Part shown: positions 30,771-41,700 of the stretch, piece by piece
Layout: the number at the start of each line of letters is the position of its first letter
Position numbering within the stretch: position 1 is the stretch's first letter
Source: Nesterenkonia sedimenti
GTDB taxonomy: Bacteria; Actinomycetota; Actinomycetes; Actinomycetales; Micrococcaceae
Assembly: GCF_012641515.1 (NCBI RefSeq)
Contig: NZ_JABAHY010000001.1
Location: 124,001-188,000, forward strand
Direction: 5' to 3'
Length of the DNA: 64,000 bases
The notes under the pieces: model-generated
Told to the model about the DNA's origin: nothing
Seen by the model: the letters and a program-made list of their open reading frames with translations, nothing else
Database searches by the model: none
Made by a program: the position numbers and the translations under genes

Positions 30771-30781
30771 GTCCCGGCGGC
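30771..30781 (+). repeat. Fragment of the structured repeat after gap
   Basis: GTCCCGGCGGC, five bases past the gap stop, matches the first bases of the two full copies exactly. The rest of the element is absent. It may be a truncated third copy; the match is short, so this is tentative. Confidence 0.3.
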
Positions 30782-30801
30782 AGGGTCACCGTCCGATTAG
30801 A

Positions 30802-30807
30802 TAGGCT
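30802..30807 (+). promoter_or_regulatory. -10 box (TAGGCT) for pgk, probably leaderless
   Basis: TAGGCT lies seven bases before the pgk ATG. There is no Shine-Dalgarno sequence. pgk can therefore be transcribed independently of gap. Confidence 0.5.
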
Positions 30808-30814
30808 TGGATCC

Positions 30815-32050
30815 ATGAGCGCTAAGACAGTCGATGACCTCCTGGCCGAGGGAGTCTCCGGCCGCACCGTATTCGTCCGCTCGGACCTCAACGTTCCCCT
30901 CAAGGACGGTGAAGTCACCGACGACGGCCGCATCCGCGCCTCGCTGCCGGTACTGGAGAAACTCACCTCCGCCGGTGCGCGGGTTATCGTGGCTGCCCAC
31001 CTCGGCAGGCCCAAAGGACAGTTTGACCCCCAGTTCTCCTTGGAACCGGTGGCTCACCGGCTCAGTCAGCTCACTGATGCCCCTGTCAAAGGCATCGACT
31101 CCCAGGAGCCTCTGGCCGGTGAGGCAGCCAAAGCGGCAGTGGCTGAACTTGCTGACGGCGATATCTTCATGCTGGAGAACATCCGGTTCGACCCCCGGGA
31201 GACCTCCAAGGAGGATGCCGAGCGCAGCGCATTCGCCCAGGAGCTGGCCGAGCTCACTGGAGAGAACGGGGCCTATGTCAACGACGCCTTCGGGGCCGTG
31301 CACCGCAAACACGCCTCGGTCTACGACCTGGCCAGCCGGCTGCCGGCATACCAGGGCGACCTCGTCGCCACCGAGCTGGAGGTCCTGCAACGGCTCACCG
31401 AAGCCCCCTCCCGGCCCTACACCGTGGTGCTGGGCGGCTCGAAGGTCTCCGATAAGCTCGCCGTCATCGAGAACCTCATTCCCAAGGCCGATGCCCTGGT
31501 GATCGGCGGCGGCATGGTCTTCACCTTCGCCAAAGCCATGGGCTACGGCATCGGTAAGTCCCTGGTCGAAGAGGACAAGCTCGAAACGGTCAAGGGATTC
31601 GTGGAACTGGCCCAGCAGCACGGATGCCGGCTGATCTTCCCCACCGATATCGTCATGGCCGCATCCTTCGCAGCCGATGCCGAGCACGAGGTGCTCCCAG
31701 TCGATGAGCTGGAGAACGGTAAGCACGGTGACCAGGCACTGGGCCTGGACATCGGACCCGAATCGGCAGAGGCCTTCGCCGCCGAGATCGCCGCCTCCAA
31801 CACCATCTTCTGGAATGGCCCCATGGGCGTCTTCGAAATGGAAGCATTCGCCTCCGGCACCAAGGCCGTGGCCCAGGCGCTGACCGAGACAGGCGGCTTC
31901 AGCGTCGTCGGCGGCGGCGACTCCGCCGCAGCAGTGCGCACTCTCGGATTCGACGAATCCCGCTTCGGCCACATCTCCACCGGAGGCGGTGCCAGCCTCG
32001 AGTACCTCGAGGGCAAAGAACTTCCCGGAATCACAGCCCTAGGAGCCTGA
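30815..32050 (+). CDS. pgk: Phosphoglycerate kinase
   Basis: A 411-residue glycolytic kinase that makes ATP from 1,3-bisphosphoglycerate. The substrate-binding N-terminus is [14 protein letters not shown] (about residues 18–31), followed by [14 protein letters not shown] (50–63). The nucleotide-binding half has [11 protein letters not shown], and the C-terminal loop is [11 protein letters not shown]. The length is normal and the stop is one base before the tpiA ATG, so translation is coupled. Confidence 0.97.
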   Translation: MSAKTVDDLLAEGVSGRTVFVRSDLNVPLKDGEVTDDGRIRASLPVLEKLTSAGARVIVAAHLGRPKGQFDPQFSLEPVAHRLSQLTDAPVKGIDSQEPLAGEAAKAAVAELADGDIFMLENIRFDPRETSKEDAERSAFAQELAELTGENGAYVNDAFGAVHRKHASVYDLASRLPAYQGDLVATELEVLQRLTEAPSRPYTVVLGGSKVSDKLAVIENLIPKADALVIGGGMVFTFAKAMGYGIGKSLVEEDKLETVKGFVELAQQHGCRLIFPTDIVMAASFAADAEHEVLPVDELENGKHGDQALGLDIGPESAEAFAAEIAASNTIFWNGPMGVFEMEAFASGTKAVAQALTETGGFSVVGGGDSAAAVRTLGFDESRFGHISTGGGASLEYLEGKELPGITALGA

Positions 32051-32051
32051 T

Positions 32052-32864
32052 ATGACTACCCAGAAGAACGGCCAGTTCGTGCGCCGGCCGCTGATTGCCG
32101 GCAACTGGAAGATGAATATGGACCATATGCAGGCCATCGCCCTGGTCCAGAAGCTGGCATGGACCCTCGACGACGCCTCCCACGACTACGAGCGTGTCCA
32201 GGTCTCGGTCTTCCCGCCCTTCACCGACCTGCGCGGGGTTCAGACCCTGGTAGTAGGCGATAAGCTCTCCCTGGACTACGGCGCCCAGGACCTCTCACCC
32301 CAGGACTCCGGTGCCTACACCGGTGATATCCCCGGGGGCTTCCTGGCCAAACTCGGCTGCACCCAGGTACTCATCGGACATTCGGAACGACGCGAAATCC
32401 ACGGTGAGACCGATGAACTGCTCAACACCAAGATTGATGCCGCACTGCGCCACGAACTGGCCCCGGTGCTCTGTGTGGGTGAAGGCCTGGAGATCCGCGA
32501 GGCCGGCAACCACGTCAACCATACCCTGGCACAGGTGGAGGCAGCGCTGAGCGGCTTCTCTGCCGAGCAGCTGGCCGAACTGGTCATCGCCTATGAACCG
32601 GTCTGGGCCATCGGCACCGGCAAGACTGCCGGTCCTGAAGACGCCCAGGAGATGTCGGCGGCTATCCGTGAGAAGCTTGCCGAACTGTACTCCCAGGAGT
32701 TCGCCGACTCCATCCGGATCCTCTACGGGGGATCGGTGAAGTCCGCCAACGTCGCCGCCATCCTCTCCGGGGCCGATGTCGACGGCGCCCTGGTAGGCGG
32801 CGCATCACTGGATGCCGAGGAGTTCGCCAAGATCGCCCAGTTCGAAAAGCACATCACCGCCTGA
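32052..32864 (+). CDS. tpiA: Triosephosphate isomerase
   Basis: A 270-residue TIM barrel that interconverts glyceraldehyde-3-phosphate and dihydroxyacetone phosphate. GNWKMN near residue 17 carries the substrate Lys. The catalytic His lies in IGHSERR (near 106). The catalytic Glu is in [14 protein letters not shown] (near 178), and LYGGSVK forms the phosphate loop. It is expressed with pgk. Confidence 0.97.
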   Translation: MTTQKNGQFVRRPLIAGNWKMNMDHMQAIALVQKLAWTLDDASHDYERVQVSVFPPFTDLRGVQTLVVGDKLSLDYGAQDLSPQDSGAYTGDIPGGFLAKLGCTQVLIGHSERREIHGETDELLNTKIDAALRHELAPVLCVGEGLEIREAGNHVNHTLAQVEAALSGFSAEQLAELVIAYEPVWAIGTGKTAGPEDAQEMSAAIREKLAELYSQEFADSIRILYGGSVKSANVAAILSGADVDGALVGGASLDAEEFAKIAQFEKHITA

Positions 32865-32887
32865 GAAGTACCTCTGCAGCTACCTGC

Positions 32888-32893
32888 TAGGCT
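32888..32893 (+). promoter_or_regulatory. -10 box (TAGGCT) upstream of secG
   Basis: TAGGCT lies 48 bases before the secG GTG and would give a short leader that contains GAAAGG as ribosome binding site. No good -35 box was seen. Confidence 0.3.
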
Positions 32894-32941
32894 GGTGGCT
32901 GCGCAATTTACGCCGACCAACTCTGTGACGAAAGGCTGTCC

Positions 32942-33193
32942 GTGACTGCTCTGACTGTCGGGCTTCAGATCATCCTGCTGGTGATCAGCCTCCTGCTGAT
33001 TCTGCTGATCCTGCTGCATAAGGGTCGCGGCGGCGGTATGTCGGATATGTTCGGCGGGGGGGTCACCAGCTCCCTGGGTTCCTCAGGTGTGGCTGAGCGG
33101 AACCTCACCCGACTCACCATCGTGCTGGGCATCGTCTGGGGCCTGATCATTGTGGCCCTGGCCCTGATCATCCAGACCACCGGCTCCTGGTAG
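32942..33193 (+). CDS. secG: Preprotein translocase subunit SecG
   Basis: An 83-residue protein with two membrane helices (LTVGLQIILLVISLLLILLILL and LTIVLGIVWGLIIVALALII) joined by the conserved loop KGRGGGMSDMFGGG. SecG is the accessory subunit of the SecYEG channel. The GTG start has GAAAGG nine bases upstream. Its place behind tpiA is conserved in actinobacteria. Confidence 0.95.
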   Translation: MTALTVGLQIILLVISLLLILLILLHKGRGGGMSDMFGGGVTSSLGSSGVAERNLTRLTIVLGIVWGLIIVALALIIQTTGSW

Positions 33194-33215
33194 AGCCGGT
33201 GGCCGGTGAAGCCCC

Positions 33216-34037
33216 TTAGCGGGGCAGCTCAGCGGCAGCAGCTTCATCCAGGTGCCAGATGGTCTCCTCCGCACCCCGGGCATTGGCTGCGGGGTAGGCA
33301 CTGACATCAGCACCATCAGCCAGGGCCGAGGCAGCAGCCTCGGCCTTATCCTTACCCGTTACGGCAGTCCATACCCGCCGAGCAGTATGCACGGCATCAA
33401 AAGTGAGGGTCACGCGCATCGGCGGGCCGAGCTCCGCGGGGGCATCTGATTCACCAGTGGTGGCCTGACCTGTCACAGCCAGTGCATCCTTGTCCGGAAA
33501 GAGACTGTTGATATGGCCATCTGGGCCAACACCGAGCAGCATGACATCGAACTGCGGCATCATCAGCTTCCCATTCGGCCCCTCGATCCCGTGCTCCGGG
33601 GAATGGGTCTCCAGCTTCTGGGCGTAGATCTGGGCCCCGGCCTCCGGATGGGCTGCCTCCTCTGAGGTCGGCATCGGGCAAATATTCTCCGCCGGCAGCC
33701 CGTGCTCAGCCACCAGATAGTCCAGCAGGGCCCCACGAGCCTGGGTGACGTTCCGTTCGGCATCCCCCTCCGGCAGCAGCCGCTCATCGCCCCACCAGAT
33801 GAAGACCTTTGACCAGTCCAGCGCTGGGCTCCCAGCACGCAGCAGCTCGGCAACAGCCTCCAAGGTGGCGATGCCCGCCCCACCGCCGGTCAAGGAGACA
33901 TGAGCTGCACCCCGCTGCTCCACGGCCTCAGCCAGTACGCCCAGCAGCTTCTCGGCAATGCCCCGGGTCACCGCCGGTCGGTCAGCCAGAACCTCGATCT
34001 TCGGGTCGGCAGTGGCAGTGTTGATCTGAAGTCCCAT
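33216..34037 (-). CDS. pgl: 6-phosphogluconolactonase
   Basis: A 273-residue protein of the NagB/RpiA fold that opens 6-phosphogluconolactone in the pentose phosphate pathway. VSLTGGGAGIATLEA (near residue 50) forms the phosphate loop, IWWGDERLLP is the next signature, and LLGVGPDGHINSLFP carries the catalytic His. The ATG at 34037 is chosen because AAGGA lies eight bases upstream; an ATG at 34046 would leave no room for it. It is last in the minus-strand series tkt–tal–pgi–zwf–pgl and converges on secG. Confidence 0.93.
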   Translation of the reverse strand: MGLQINTATADPKIEVLADRPAVTRGIAEKLLGVLAEAVEQRGAAHVSLTGGGAGIATLEAVAELLRAGSPALDWSKVFIWWGDERLLPEGDAERNVTQARGALLDYLVAEHGLPAENICPMPTSEEAAHPEAGAQIYAQKLETHSPEHGIEGPNGKLMMPQFDVMLLGVGPDGHINSLFPDKDALAVTGQATTGESDAPAELGPPMRVTLTFDAVHTARRVWTAVTGKDKAEAAASALADGADVSAYPAANARGAEETIWHLDEAAAAELPR

Positions 34038-34107
34038 GGCACTCATCCTTAGCGGCGTCGTCGTCGGTGAAAAAACTATCTTCCCAGGTCAGCTTAGGAA
34101 CGCCGGC

Positions 34108-35667
34108 TCAAGGAATCCTCCACGCCCGGCCATCGCGTGCCAACAGCTGCTGAGCAGAATCCGGACCCCAGGATCCAGGGGAGTAGGGCTCAGGCTGCTC
34201 GGACAGCGATTCCCAGCGTTTGATGAAGGGGTCCAGGATCTGCCAGGACAGCTCCACCTCCCGGTGACGGGGGAACAGCGGGGGCTCGCCCAGCAGCACA
34301 TCCAGGATCAGTCGCTCATAGGCCTCCGGGGACTCCTCGGTGAATGCCCGTCCATAGCTGAAGTCCATATCCACATCTCGGATCTGCATTCCCGTGCCTG
34401 GCACTTTGGAGGCCAGACGAAGGGTGGCACCCTCATTGGGCTGAATCCGAATGATCAGCGCGTTCTGGCCGAACTGGTCCTCATCGGCCTCGGTGAACAG
34501 AAGATTCGGAGCCCGCTTGAACATCACCACAATCTCGGTCACCCGTTTGCCCAAGCGTTTGCCGGAGCGCAGATAGAAGGGCACCCCGGCCCAGCGTCTG
34601 GTCCGGATATCGAGCTTGAAAGCCGCATAGGTCTCAGTGGTGGAATGGGGGTCGAAACCCTCCTCCTCGAGGAACCCGACGACGTCCTGACCGTTCTGAA
34701 CCCCGGAGGCGTATTGGCCGCGGGCACTGGCGGCAGCCAAATCCTCCGGCACCTGAACAGCCTCCAGCACCTTCTCCTTCTCCCGGCGCAGATGATCAGC
34801 ATCGAAGCTGATCGGCTCTTCCATGGCTGTCAGGGCTAACAGCTGCAGCAGGTGGTTCTGGATCACGTCCCGGGCCGCGCCGACGCCGTCGTAGTAGCTG
34901 GCCCGGCCCTCGATGCCGATATCCTCGGCCATCGTGATCTGGACGTGGTCAATATGCTGGTTGTTCCACAGGGGCTCGAAGAGCCGATTGGCAAAGCGCA
35001 GCGCCAGCAGATTCTGGACAGTCTCCTTGCCCAGATAGTGATCGATCCGGAAGACACAGTCAGAGTGGAAGACCCTTTCCACCGCCTGGTTCAGCTCATG
35101 GGCGGAGGCCTCATCATGGCCGAAGGGCTTCTCGATGATCACCCTGGACCAGGGGTCCTCAGGATTCCTGGACCGCCGGGCCAGACCGTGGCTGGAGAGC
35201 TTCTGGCAGACTGCCTCGAAGGAGTTCGGCGGGATCGAGAGATAGAAGGCGTGATTGCCGCCAGTGCCGCGCTCATCCTGCAGCTCCACCAGCAGTTGGC
35301 CCAGGCGCTCATAGGCGGAGTCATCCTCGAAGCCGGTGGCCTCGACGAACCGCAGCCCCTCGGCCAGCTTCTGCCAGACCCGCTCATTGAACCCGGTGCG
35401 GGCACGTTCTTGGACGTGGCTGCGGACCTCCTGGGCAAACTGCTCATCACTCCACTCCCGACGGCCGAAACCGATCAGGGAGAAACTCTCCGGCAGCCGT
35501 CCCCGGTTGGCCAGGTCATAGAGGGCAGGCAGCAGCTTCTTCCGGGCAAGGTCCCCGGTCACACCGAACATGACCATGGCGCAGGGACCGGCGGGTCGGC
35601 CCCCGGCGCCATTGCGGTCACCGGTCAGCGCAGCGGCTAAGGGGTCTCCGTGAGCTGAAGTTCCCAT
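34108..35667 (-). CDS. zwf: Glucose-6-phosphate 1-dehydrogenase
   Basis: A 519-residue enzyme that starts the oxidative pentose phosphate pathway and makes NADPH. The dinucleotide site is MFGVTGDLARKK (33–44). EKPFGHD (179–185) and the active-site RIDHYLGKE (207–215) are intact. The ATG overlaps the pgi stop by one base (TGATG). In related genomes zwf is followed by opcA, which helps assemble or activate the enzyme; here only 70 bases separate zwf from the chosen pgl start, and opcA is absent. Confidence 0.97.
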   Translation of the reverse strand: MGTSAHGDPLAAALTGDRNGAGGRPAGPCAMVMFGVTGDLARKKLLPALYDLANRGRLPESFSLIGFGRREWSDEQFAQEVRSHVQERARTGFNERVWQKLAEGLRFVEATGFEDDSAYERLGQLLVELQDERGTGGNHAFYLSIPPNSFEAVCQKLSSHGLARRSRNPEDPWSRVIIEKPFGHDEASAHELNQAVERVFHSDCVFRIDHYLGKETVQNLLALRFANRLFEPLWNNQHIDHVQITMAEDIGIEGRASYYDGVGAARDVIQNHLLQLLALTAMEEPISFDADHLRREKEKVLEAVQVPEDLAAASARGQYASGVQNGQDVVGFLEEEGFDPHSTTETYAAFKLDIRTRRWAGVPFYLRSGKRLGKRVTEIVVMFKRAPNLLFTEADEDQFGQNALIIRIQPNEGATLRLASKVPGTGMQIRDVDMDFSYGRAFTEESPEAYERLILDVLLGEPPLFPRHREVELSWQILDPFIKRWESLSEQPEPYSPGSWGPDSAQQLLARDGRAWRIP

Positions 35668-37316
35668 CAGCTCAGTGCAGCCACCGCATCGAGAACCTGC
35701 TGCAGACCCGCCTGGCGGTCCTTCAGGTGCAGCTGCAACACAGGACGCCCATGTCCGGCCAGCACTTGGGCATCGCCGTGGGCCTGGGCGCTGATCAGCT
35801 GGCTGAGGCTGAAGGGACGGTCTGGAACCTGGATATCCTCGGCTGCCTCGGCGGTGATCTGCAGGAAGACACCGGTGGCGGGGCCGCCCTTATGCAGCTG
35901 CCCGGTGGAATGCAGGAACCTCGGTCCCCAGCCGAAGGTCACAGGCCGGCCCGAGACTGCGGCCAGCTGGGGGCGAATATCCTCCAACTGGGACTCACCC
36001 AGCCGGTCCAGATACGCCATCACAGCGAGGTATCCGTTATCCGGCAGCCGGGTCAGCAGCGCCTGCAGTGCTTCCGGCACCGAGGCCTGTCCGGAGGACA
36101 GCAGAGACTCATCGCCAGAGACCCGGATCTCCACTGCACCATCGGCGATGGCAGTGCCGGACTCCGGGGCCGGGGCCTCGAGGAGACCACGGGCGGCTGC
36201 CTTGGCGGATTCCACATCGGGCTGGTCGAAGGGGTTGATGCCCAGCAGCGAGCCGGCCACCGCAGTGGCGAACTCCCAGAGCAGGAACTGGGCGCCGAGG
36301 CTTCCTCCGGTGCGCACCACATGGGGGCTGACCACAGTCTCAGCGGGGTCCCCGTCCACAGAGGAACCATCCTCCGCGTCGGGGTCAACGATTTCGACGA
36401 CGAGCACATCCTCGGCGTCGCGGGTCAGTTCAGGCTCACCATCGGCGACGATTACCGGCAGCACACCGGTGCCCTCTTTACCGGTGGATTCGGCGACCAG
36501 CTGTTCGATCCAGGCACCCAGACCGATCAGCGGTGAACCTGCATCAGTGATGACCAGTTTGTCCCGCAGGGGAGAGGTCCCGCCCAGGGCGGCACCAAGC
36601 TGCAGGCCCGGATTCGCGGCATCGTCCTCGGTGAGGATCTCATGTGCGGATTCGGCGTCGTCGAGCAGATTCTGAATATCCACTCCGGCCAGCCCCGAGG
36701 GCACCAGGCCGAACGCAGTCAGTGCAGAGTAGCGGCCACCGACTGTGGGATCAGCCTCGAAGATGGCCCGCGCACCGTATTTCTGAGCTGACTCTGCCAG
36801 GGGAGAGCCGGGGTCGGTGACGATGACCGTGCGCTCATGGGGGTCGATACCGGCCTTCTCAAAAGCCTCGAAGACGATCCGACGCTGGGAATCAGTCTCC
36901 ACGGTAGAGCCCGATTTCGAGGCCACCACCAGGACAGTGCGGTCCAACTCGGTCAGGGCAGCCCCAACCTGCTGGGGATCAGTGGAGTCCAGCACCACCA
37001 GGGGAGCACCTGCGGTGGCGCAGATGACCTCCGGGGCCAGGGAGGATCCGCCCATACCGGCGAGGACCACCCGGTCGACGCCCTCGGCGGCCAGTTCGGC
37101 ACGCAGTCCTGAGATCTTCTCCACCAGAGGCTGAGAGGCCGCAAAGGGGGAGACCCAGCCCAGTCGCTTGGCCGACTCCTCCTCAGCTGCAGTTCCCCAA
37201 AGGGTGTGATCCTTGGCAGCCAGCCGGGAGGCGAACTCGTGGTCCAGCAGACCCGGAACCTGAGCATCGGCGGCTTCGCGGGCAGCCCCACGCAGGGTCA
37301 GAGACAGTGAGCTCAT
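35667..37316 (-). CDS. pgi: Glucose-6-phosphate isomerase
   Basis: A 549-residue protein of the divergent isomerase type found in Micrococcales. SIS-type features are visible: [11 protein letters not shown] (phosphate loop), [12 protein letters not shown] and [10 protein letters not shown]. Conserved pieces near the C-terminus include [18 protein letters not shown], with the His/Lys pair of the active site. It links glycolysis to the pentose phosphate pathway next to tal and zwf. The ATG overlaps the tal stop by four bases (ATGA). Confidence 0.93.
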   Translation of the reverse strand: MSSLSLTLRGAAREAADAQVPGLLDHEFASRLAAKDHTLWGTAAEEESAKRLGWVSPFAASQPLVEKISGLRAELAAEGVDRVVLAGMGGSSLAPEVICATAGAPLVVLDSTDPQQVGAALTELDRTVLVVASKSGSTVETDSQRRIVFEAFEKAGIDPHERTVIVTDPGSPLAESAQKYGARAIFEADPTVGGRYSALTAFGLVPSGLAGVDIQNLLDDAESAHEILTEDDAANPGLQLGAALGGTSPLRDKLVITDAGSPLIGLGAWIEQLVAESTGKEGTGVLPVIVADGEPELTRDAEDVLVVEIVDPDAEDGSSVDGDPAETVVSPHVVRTGGSLGAQFLLWEFATAVAGSLLGINPFDQPDVESAKAAARGLLEAPAPESGTAIADGAVEIRVSGDESLLSSGQASVPEALQALLTRLPDNGYLAVMAYLDRLGESQLEDIRPQLAAVSGRPVTFGWGPRFLHSTGQLHKGGPATGVFLQITAEAAEDIQVPDRPFSLSQLISAQAHGDAQVLAGHGRPVLQLHLKDRQAGLQQVLDAVAALS

Positions 37317-38431
37317 GCGTTCCTCCGCAGACCTTCATCGATAGTGGACAGCAGTCCTTCCCAGGACTTTTCGAACTTCTCCAGACCCTCGGCCTCCAGA
37401 GTGTCGACCACTTCGCGGTAACGCATCCCGGCGGCGGAGACGCCGTCGAGCACGCGGTTGGACTCCACATAGGTGTCGGTCATCGTGTCGCCGTCGACCT
37501 CACCGTGGTCGGCCAGGGATTCCAGAGTTTTCTCCGGCATCGTGTTCACCACACCGGCGGCAGCCAGCTCAGTGACATAAAGGGTGTCGGAGAGGCTGGG
37601 ATCCTTGGTGCCGGTGGAGGCCAGCAGGAGTCGTTGGGGCCGCCCGCCGCGCTCAGCCAGCAGCAGCCAGCGCTCGGAGCTGAAGGACTCCGAGGCGATC
37701 TGGTGGGCCAACCGGGCATTGGCGATCGCTGCCTTCGAGCGCAGCTTCTCGGTTCCGGGCTTACCCTCCTCGGCGGCGAGCTCCAGGCGCTTATCCACCT
37801 CGGAGTCCACGCGGGAGACGAAGAAGCTGGCCACGGAGTGGATCTTGGAGATGTCCAGACCATCGGCATGTGCCTTCTCCAGGCCCAGCATGAACGCGTT
37901 GATCACCGCGCGGTAGCGCTCCAGGGAGAAGATGAGGGTCACATTGACGCTGATTCCCTGGGCCAGAGTGGCCGCAATGGCTTCGATACCCTCCACAGTG
38001 GCCGGGATCTTGATCATGACGTTCTCCCGGCCGACTGCCTCGTGGAGTCGCTTGGCCTCGGCAATCGTGGAATCGGCGTCACGGGCCATCCGGGGATCAA
38101 CCTCGATGGAGACCCGGCCGTCGACACCGTCGGTGGCGGCGTAGACCCCGGAGAAGACATCGCAGGCTTCGCGCACATCACTGGTGGTGATCTCGAAGAC
38201 CGCCTGTTCGGCGTCGGCGCCCTTGGCAGCCAGCTCACTGAGCTGCTGCTCATAGGCCTCGCCGTCCTGCACGGCCGATTCGAAGATCGTCGGATTGGTG
38301 GTCACACCCACCACATTGTGCGACTCAATCAGCTTGGCCAGGGAGCCGGAGTTCAGCCGCTCCCGGGAGAGATCGTCCAGCCAGATGGAGACACCCACAT
38401 CGGAGAGGGCCTGTGTATTGGGGTTACTCAT
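37313..38431 (-). CDS. tal: Transaldolase
   Basis: A 372-residue enzyme of the non-oxidative pentose phosphate pathway. The Schiff-base Lys is in NVMIKIPAT (near residue 145). [12 protein letters not shown] (near 40) and [13 protein letters not shown] (near 165) are family signatures. The start at 38431 (MSNPNTQAL) has AAGGAG eight bases upstream. The open frame extends 46 codons further, but those codons lie inside tkt and do not resemble transaldolase. Confidence 0.96.
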   Translation of the reverse strand: MSNPNTQALSDVGVSIWLDDLSRERLNSGSLAKLIESHNVVGVTTNPTIFESAVQDGEAYEQQLSELAAKGADAEQAVFEITTSDVREACDVFSGVYAATDGVDGRVSIEVDPRMARDADSTIAEAKRLHEAVGRENVMIKIPATVEGIEAIAATLAQGISVNVTLIFSLERYRAVINAFMLGLEKAHADGLDISKIHSVASFFVSRVDSEVDKRLELAAEEGKPGTEKLRSKAAIANARLAHQIASESFSSERWLLLAERGGRPQRLLLASTGTKDPSLSDTLYVTELAAAGVVNTMPEKTLESLADHGEVDGDTMTDTYVESNRVLDGVSAAGMRYREVVDTLEAEGLEKFEKSWEGLLSTIDEGLRRNA

Positions 38432-38441
38432 ATCAAGCTCC

Positions 38442-40535
38442 TTAGAGGATTTCTTCGGCGGCAGCAGCCACAGCCTCAGCAGTGATGCCGAACTGTTCGT
38501 AAAGCGTCTTGTAGTCGGCGGAGGCACCGAAGTGGTCGAGGCCGATAATCCGGCCGGCATCTCCGACATAGGGGTACCAGGTCATCGGGTGGGCAGCCTC
38601 GACGGCGACCCGTGCCTTGACCTCGGCCGGCAGCACCGATTCCCGGTACTCGGCGTCCTGTTCGGCGAACCACTCCAGGCAGGGGGCAGAGACCACCCGG
38701 GCAGCAATGCCCTTGGCAGCCAGGGACTCACGGGCCTCAACGGCCAGCGAAACCTCGGAACCGGTGCCGATAAGAATCACATCAGGGGTGACCACTGCAC
38801 CGTCCTTGACCGCCTCGGCAAGCACATAGGCACCACGGGCCACACCCTCAGCGGAGGCGAAGTTCTCGGCATCAGCAGCGCCTGCGCCGCGGGCGAAGGT
38901 CGGCACACCCTGACGGGTCAGGGCGATACCGGCCGGACGGTCCCGGCGCTTGAGGATCTCCCGCCACACCAGGGCAGTCTCATTGGCATCGGCCGGACGG
39001 GTCACATCCAGGCCGGGGATGGCCCGCAGGCTGGCCAACTGCTCCACCGGCTGGTGGGTCGGACCATCCTCACCCAGGCCGATGGAGTCATGGGTCCATA
39101 CGAAGATCGAGCCCACACCCATCAGCGCAGCCAGTCGCACCGCCGGACGCTGGTAGTCGGAGAAGATCAGGAAAGTGCCGTTATAGGTCCGCAGTGGAAC
39201 CGAAAGCTGGACACCATTGGTGATCGCCGCCGCGGCATGCTCACGGATACCGAAGTGCAGGTTCCGGCCGAAGGAGCTGGCCGGGAACTTCTTAGTGGAC
39301 TTGCCCTCGGGACCGAAGGAGTCCTCACCGCTGATCAGGGTGTTATTGGACCCGGCGAGATCCGCAGAACCACCCCAGAGCTCAGGCAGCACCGGCGCCA
39401 CAGCGTTGATCACCTTGCCCGAGGCCGCACGGGTGGCAACAGCCTCACCGGCGGGGAACTCAGGAAGGGCATCCTCCCAGCCGGCGGGCAGTTCACCGGC
39501 AATCAGCCGGTCGTAGAGAGCTGCCTGCTCGGGATTTTCCTTCCGCCAGGACTGGTAGCTCTTCTCCCATTCGGCGCGGGTCTGCTGGCTGCGTTCCTTG
39601 ATGGCCCGGGCATGGGCGATGACGTCCTCGTCAACGTGGAAATGCTGCTCCGGATCGAAGCCCAGGATCTTCTTGGTGGCAACGAGCTCTTCTTCACCGA
39701 GTTTGGATCCGTGAATACCACCGGTGTTCTGCTTACCGGGTGCAGGCCAACCGATGACGGTGCGCAGCGCGATCAGCGAGGGCTTGGTGGTCTCGGCCTT
39801 GGCGGCAGTCAGCGCCCGGTCCAGCTCCTCGATGTCCTCGACGTAGTCACCGGTCTTCAGCCAGTCCACCCGCTGGACATGCCAGCCATAGGACTCGTAG
39901 CGGGCCAGAACGTCTTCGGTGAAGGCGATATCGGTGTCGTCTTCGATGGAGATCTTATTGTCGTCCCAGATCACATTGAGGTTGCCCAGGCCCTGATGGC
40001 CGGCCAGCGAGGAGGCCTCGGAGGTCACGCCCTCCTGGAGGTCGCCGTCGGAGGCGATGACCCACACATTGTGGTCGAAGGGGGAGTCCCCGGTGCTGGC
40101 CTCGGGGTCGAGCAGTCCGCGCAGTCGGCGCTGACCATAGGCGAAGCCCACCGAGGAGGCCAGGCCCTGGCCCAGGGGGCCGGTGGTGATCTCCACACCA
40201 TCGGTATGACCGTATTCGGGGTGGCCGGGAGTCTTGGAGTCCCAGGTTCGCAGCGCGGCGATATCGTCGATCTCCAGACCGTAGCCGGAGAAGTACAGCT
40301 GCAGATAGAGGGTCAGCGAGGTGTGACCGGGGGAGAGGATGAACCGGTCCCGGCCGATCCAGGTCGGATCAGAGGGATCGTGCCGCATGACCTTCTGGAA
40401 CAGCAGATAGGCCGCCGGTGCCAGCGACATGGCGGTACCCGGGTGGCCGGAGCCGCATTTCTCAACCGCGTCAGCAGCCAGCACACGCAGTGTGTCCACT
40501 GCCTTCTTATCGAGATCGGTGAAGATTTCGGTCAC
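38442..40535 (-). CDS. tkt: Transketolase
   Basis: A 697-residue thiamine-diphosphate enzyme. The cofactor motif begins at [15 protein letters not shown] and continues to [11 protein letters not shown]. The substrate His residues lie in [13 protein letters not shown] and in [14 protein letters not shown]. It exchanges two-carbon units between sugar phosphates. I choose the GTG at 40535 ([11 protein letters not shown]) because TGGAGG lies nine to fourteen bases upstream; an ATG at 40571 is too far from any ribosome binding site. It is the first gene of the tkt–tal–pgi–zwf–pgl operon. Confidence 0.96.
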   Translation of the reverse strand: MTEIFTDLDKKAVDTLRVLAADAVEKCGSGHPGTAMSLAPAAYLLFQKVMRHDPSDPTWIGRDRFILSPGHTSLTLYLQLYFSGYGLEIDDIAALRTWDSKTPGHPEYGHTDGVEITTGPLGQGLASSVGFAYGQRRLRGLLDPEASTGDSPFDHNVWVIASDGDLQEGVTSEASSLAGHQGLGNLNVIWDDNKISIEDDTDIAFTEDVLARYESYGWHVQRVDWLKTGDYVEDIEELDRALTAAKAETTKPSLIALRTVIGWPAPGKQNTGGIHGSKLGEEELVATKKILGFDPEQHFHVDEDVIAHARAIKERSQQTRAEWEKSYQSWRKENPEQAALYDRLIAGELPAGWEDALPEFPAGEAVATRAASGKVINAVAPVLPELWGGSADLAGSNNTLISGEDSFGPEGKSTKKFPASSFGRNLHFGIREHAAAAITNGVQLSVPLRTYNGTFLIFSDYQRPAVRLAALMGVGSIFVWTHDSIGLGEDGPTHQPVEQLASLRAIPGLDVTRPADANETALVWREILKRRDRPAGIALTRQGVPTFARGAGAADAENFASAEGVARGAYVLAEAVKDGAVVTPDVILIGTGSEVSLAVEARESLAAKGIAARVVSAPCLEWFAEQDAEYRESVLPAEVKARVAVEAAHPMTWYPYVGDAGRIIGLDHFGASADYKTLYEQFGITAEAVAAAAEEIL

Positions 40536-40699
40536 AGTCTGTGTCCTCCAAGAGGTGATTTGATTCAACAAAGGGGCTTATTGCGTGAGGCACGCCCTTG
40601 TGCCGTAAGAGCCCAGCGCAGTGAACCCTCTCGCTCAAGCCTACCCGGGGTGAGTCTATTCATCTTGTGCTTGCCACGTCATTACTAAAAACTCACAGG
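40536..40699 (-). promoter_or_regulatory. tkt operon promoter and leader
   Basis: On the minus strand a TAGACT -10 box (40658–40653) would give a leader of about 110 bases before tkt. The leader includes a small stem GGCAC/GTGCC. No clear -35 box or known riboswitch motif was seen; a TPP element was looked for and not found. Confidence 0.35.
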
Positions 40700-41650
40700 C
40701 TAGGCGGCGGTGGGTGAGACGCCCAGGGCATAGCTGATCAGTTCCATGCTCCGGTGTTTGATGACCAGATCAGCTTTCTGAGCCAGGGCTGGTTTGGCAC
40801 AGAAGGCCACGCCGATCCCGGCTGCGGTGACCATATCGAGGTCATTGGCCCCGTCACCGACTGCGACTACCTGATCAGCAGTGATCCCATGCTCGGCTGC
40901 CCACTGCCTCAGCCGCTGCTCTTTGACCGCACGGTCCACCACTTCTCCGGTGACTGAACCGGTGAGGGTTCCGTCCTTGAGCTCCAGTGTGTTGGCGTCA
41001 TAGTCGGTGAGGCCCAACTTCTCGGCCAGCGGCTGCAGGATCTGACGGAAGCCTCCAGATACTGCATAGACAGGCCAACGACGACGCCGGAACGCCTCAA
41101 TCAGCTCCTCGGCACCAGCTGTGGGGGTCACCTGCTCGAAGGTCTCTTCCAATACTGCCTCCGGCAGCCCGCCCAGGGCAGCGACCCGGGCATGCAGTGA
41201 CCCCGTGAAGTCCAGCTCCCCGCGCATAGCGCGTTCGGTCACGGCTGCGACCTCTTCGGCCCGTCCGGCATGGGCTGCCAGAAGATCGATGACCTCCTGG
41301 TCGATCAGCGTGGAGTCCACATCCATGATCAGCATCGAGGAGGTCTCCGGACGCTGATCGGCGGCCAGGATCGTCGTCGTCGGGCCTTCATCGCCGGCCT
41401 CGGGCATCTGCTCGGCGGCGGTCTCCAAGAGGGAATCCAGCCAGTCGGTCCCGCTGGGGTCGTCATAATCGGCCATAGAGACCGACCAGCGCACTGCCGT
41501 GACCTCTCCGGTGGCAGTGCTGAACTGCCGAGTTTCGGTGTGGTGGACGGTTCCGCGGCGGGAGAACTCAGCGGTCAGGGAGCGGATCACAGCGCCGTCG
41601 AGTCTCTCGGCGGCGATCATGGCACAGGTTCCAGGAGGCAGGTCAGACAT
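40700..41650 (-). CDS. serB: Phosphoserine phosphatase
   Basis: A 316-residue HAD hydrolase that makes serine from phosphoserine. Motif I is IMDVDSTLI (near residue 110), motif II is YAVSGGFR, and motif III is VGDGANDLDM with a conserved upstream Lys. The N-terminal ~95 residues form an ACT-like domain as in mycobacterial SerB. The start ATG 41650 (MSDLPPGTC) is better than an upstream GTG at 41698, which would overlap the divergent promoter. Confidence 0.93.
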   Translation of the reverse strand: MSDLPPGTCAMIAAERLDGAVIRSLTAEFSRRGTVHHTETRQFSTATGEVTAVRWSVSMADYDDPSGTDWLDSLLETAAEQMPEAGDEGPTTTILAADQRPETSSMLIMDVDSTLIDQEVIDLLAAHAGRAEEVAAVTERAMRGELDFTGSLHARVAALGGLPEAVLEETFEQVTPTAGAEELIEAFRRRRWPVYAVSGGFRQILQPLAEKLGLTDYDANTLELKDGTLTGSVTGEVVDRAVKEQRLRQWAAEHGITADQVVAVGDGANDLDMVTAAGIGVAFCAKPALAQKADLVIKHRSMELISYALGVSPTAA

Positions 41651-41687
41651 AGCGAGTCCTAAGCCTATATGGCCCGGGGGTGTTCGA

Positions 41688-41693
41688 TAGTGT
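41688..41693 (+). promoter_or_regulatory. -10 box (TAGTGT) for the ABC ATPase, probably leaderless
   Basis: TAGTGT is followed by seven bases and the ATG at 41701. The divergent serB promoter overlaps this interval (minus-strand TAGGCT 41667–41662). Confidence 0.4.
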
Positions 41694-41700
41694 GGCATCT

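Noticed and set aside
38295-40688. A very long open frame (about 800 codons) on the + strand across tkt and tal
   Set aside because: It is the antisense shadow of two clear enzymes in GC-rich DNA with strong codon bias; its translation has no recognisable domain and no ribosome binding site.
40536-40699. TPP riboswitch in the tkt leader (thiamine-dependent enzyme)
   Set aside because: The conserved CTGAGA and ACCTGA-type segments are missing there; the only TPP element in the window is before thiD.
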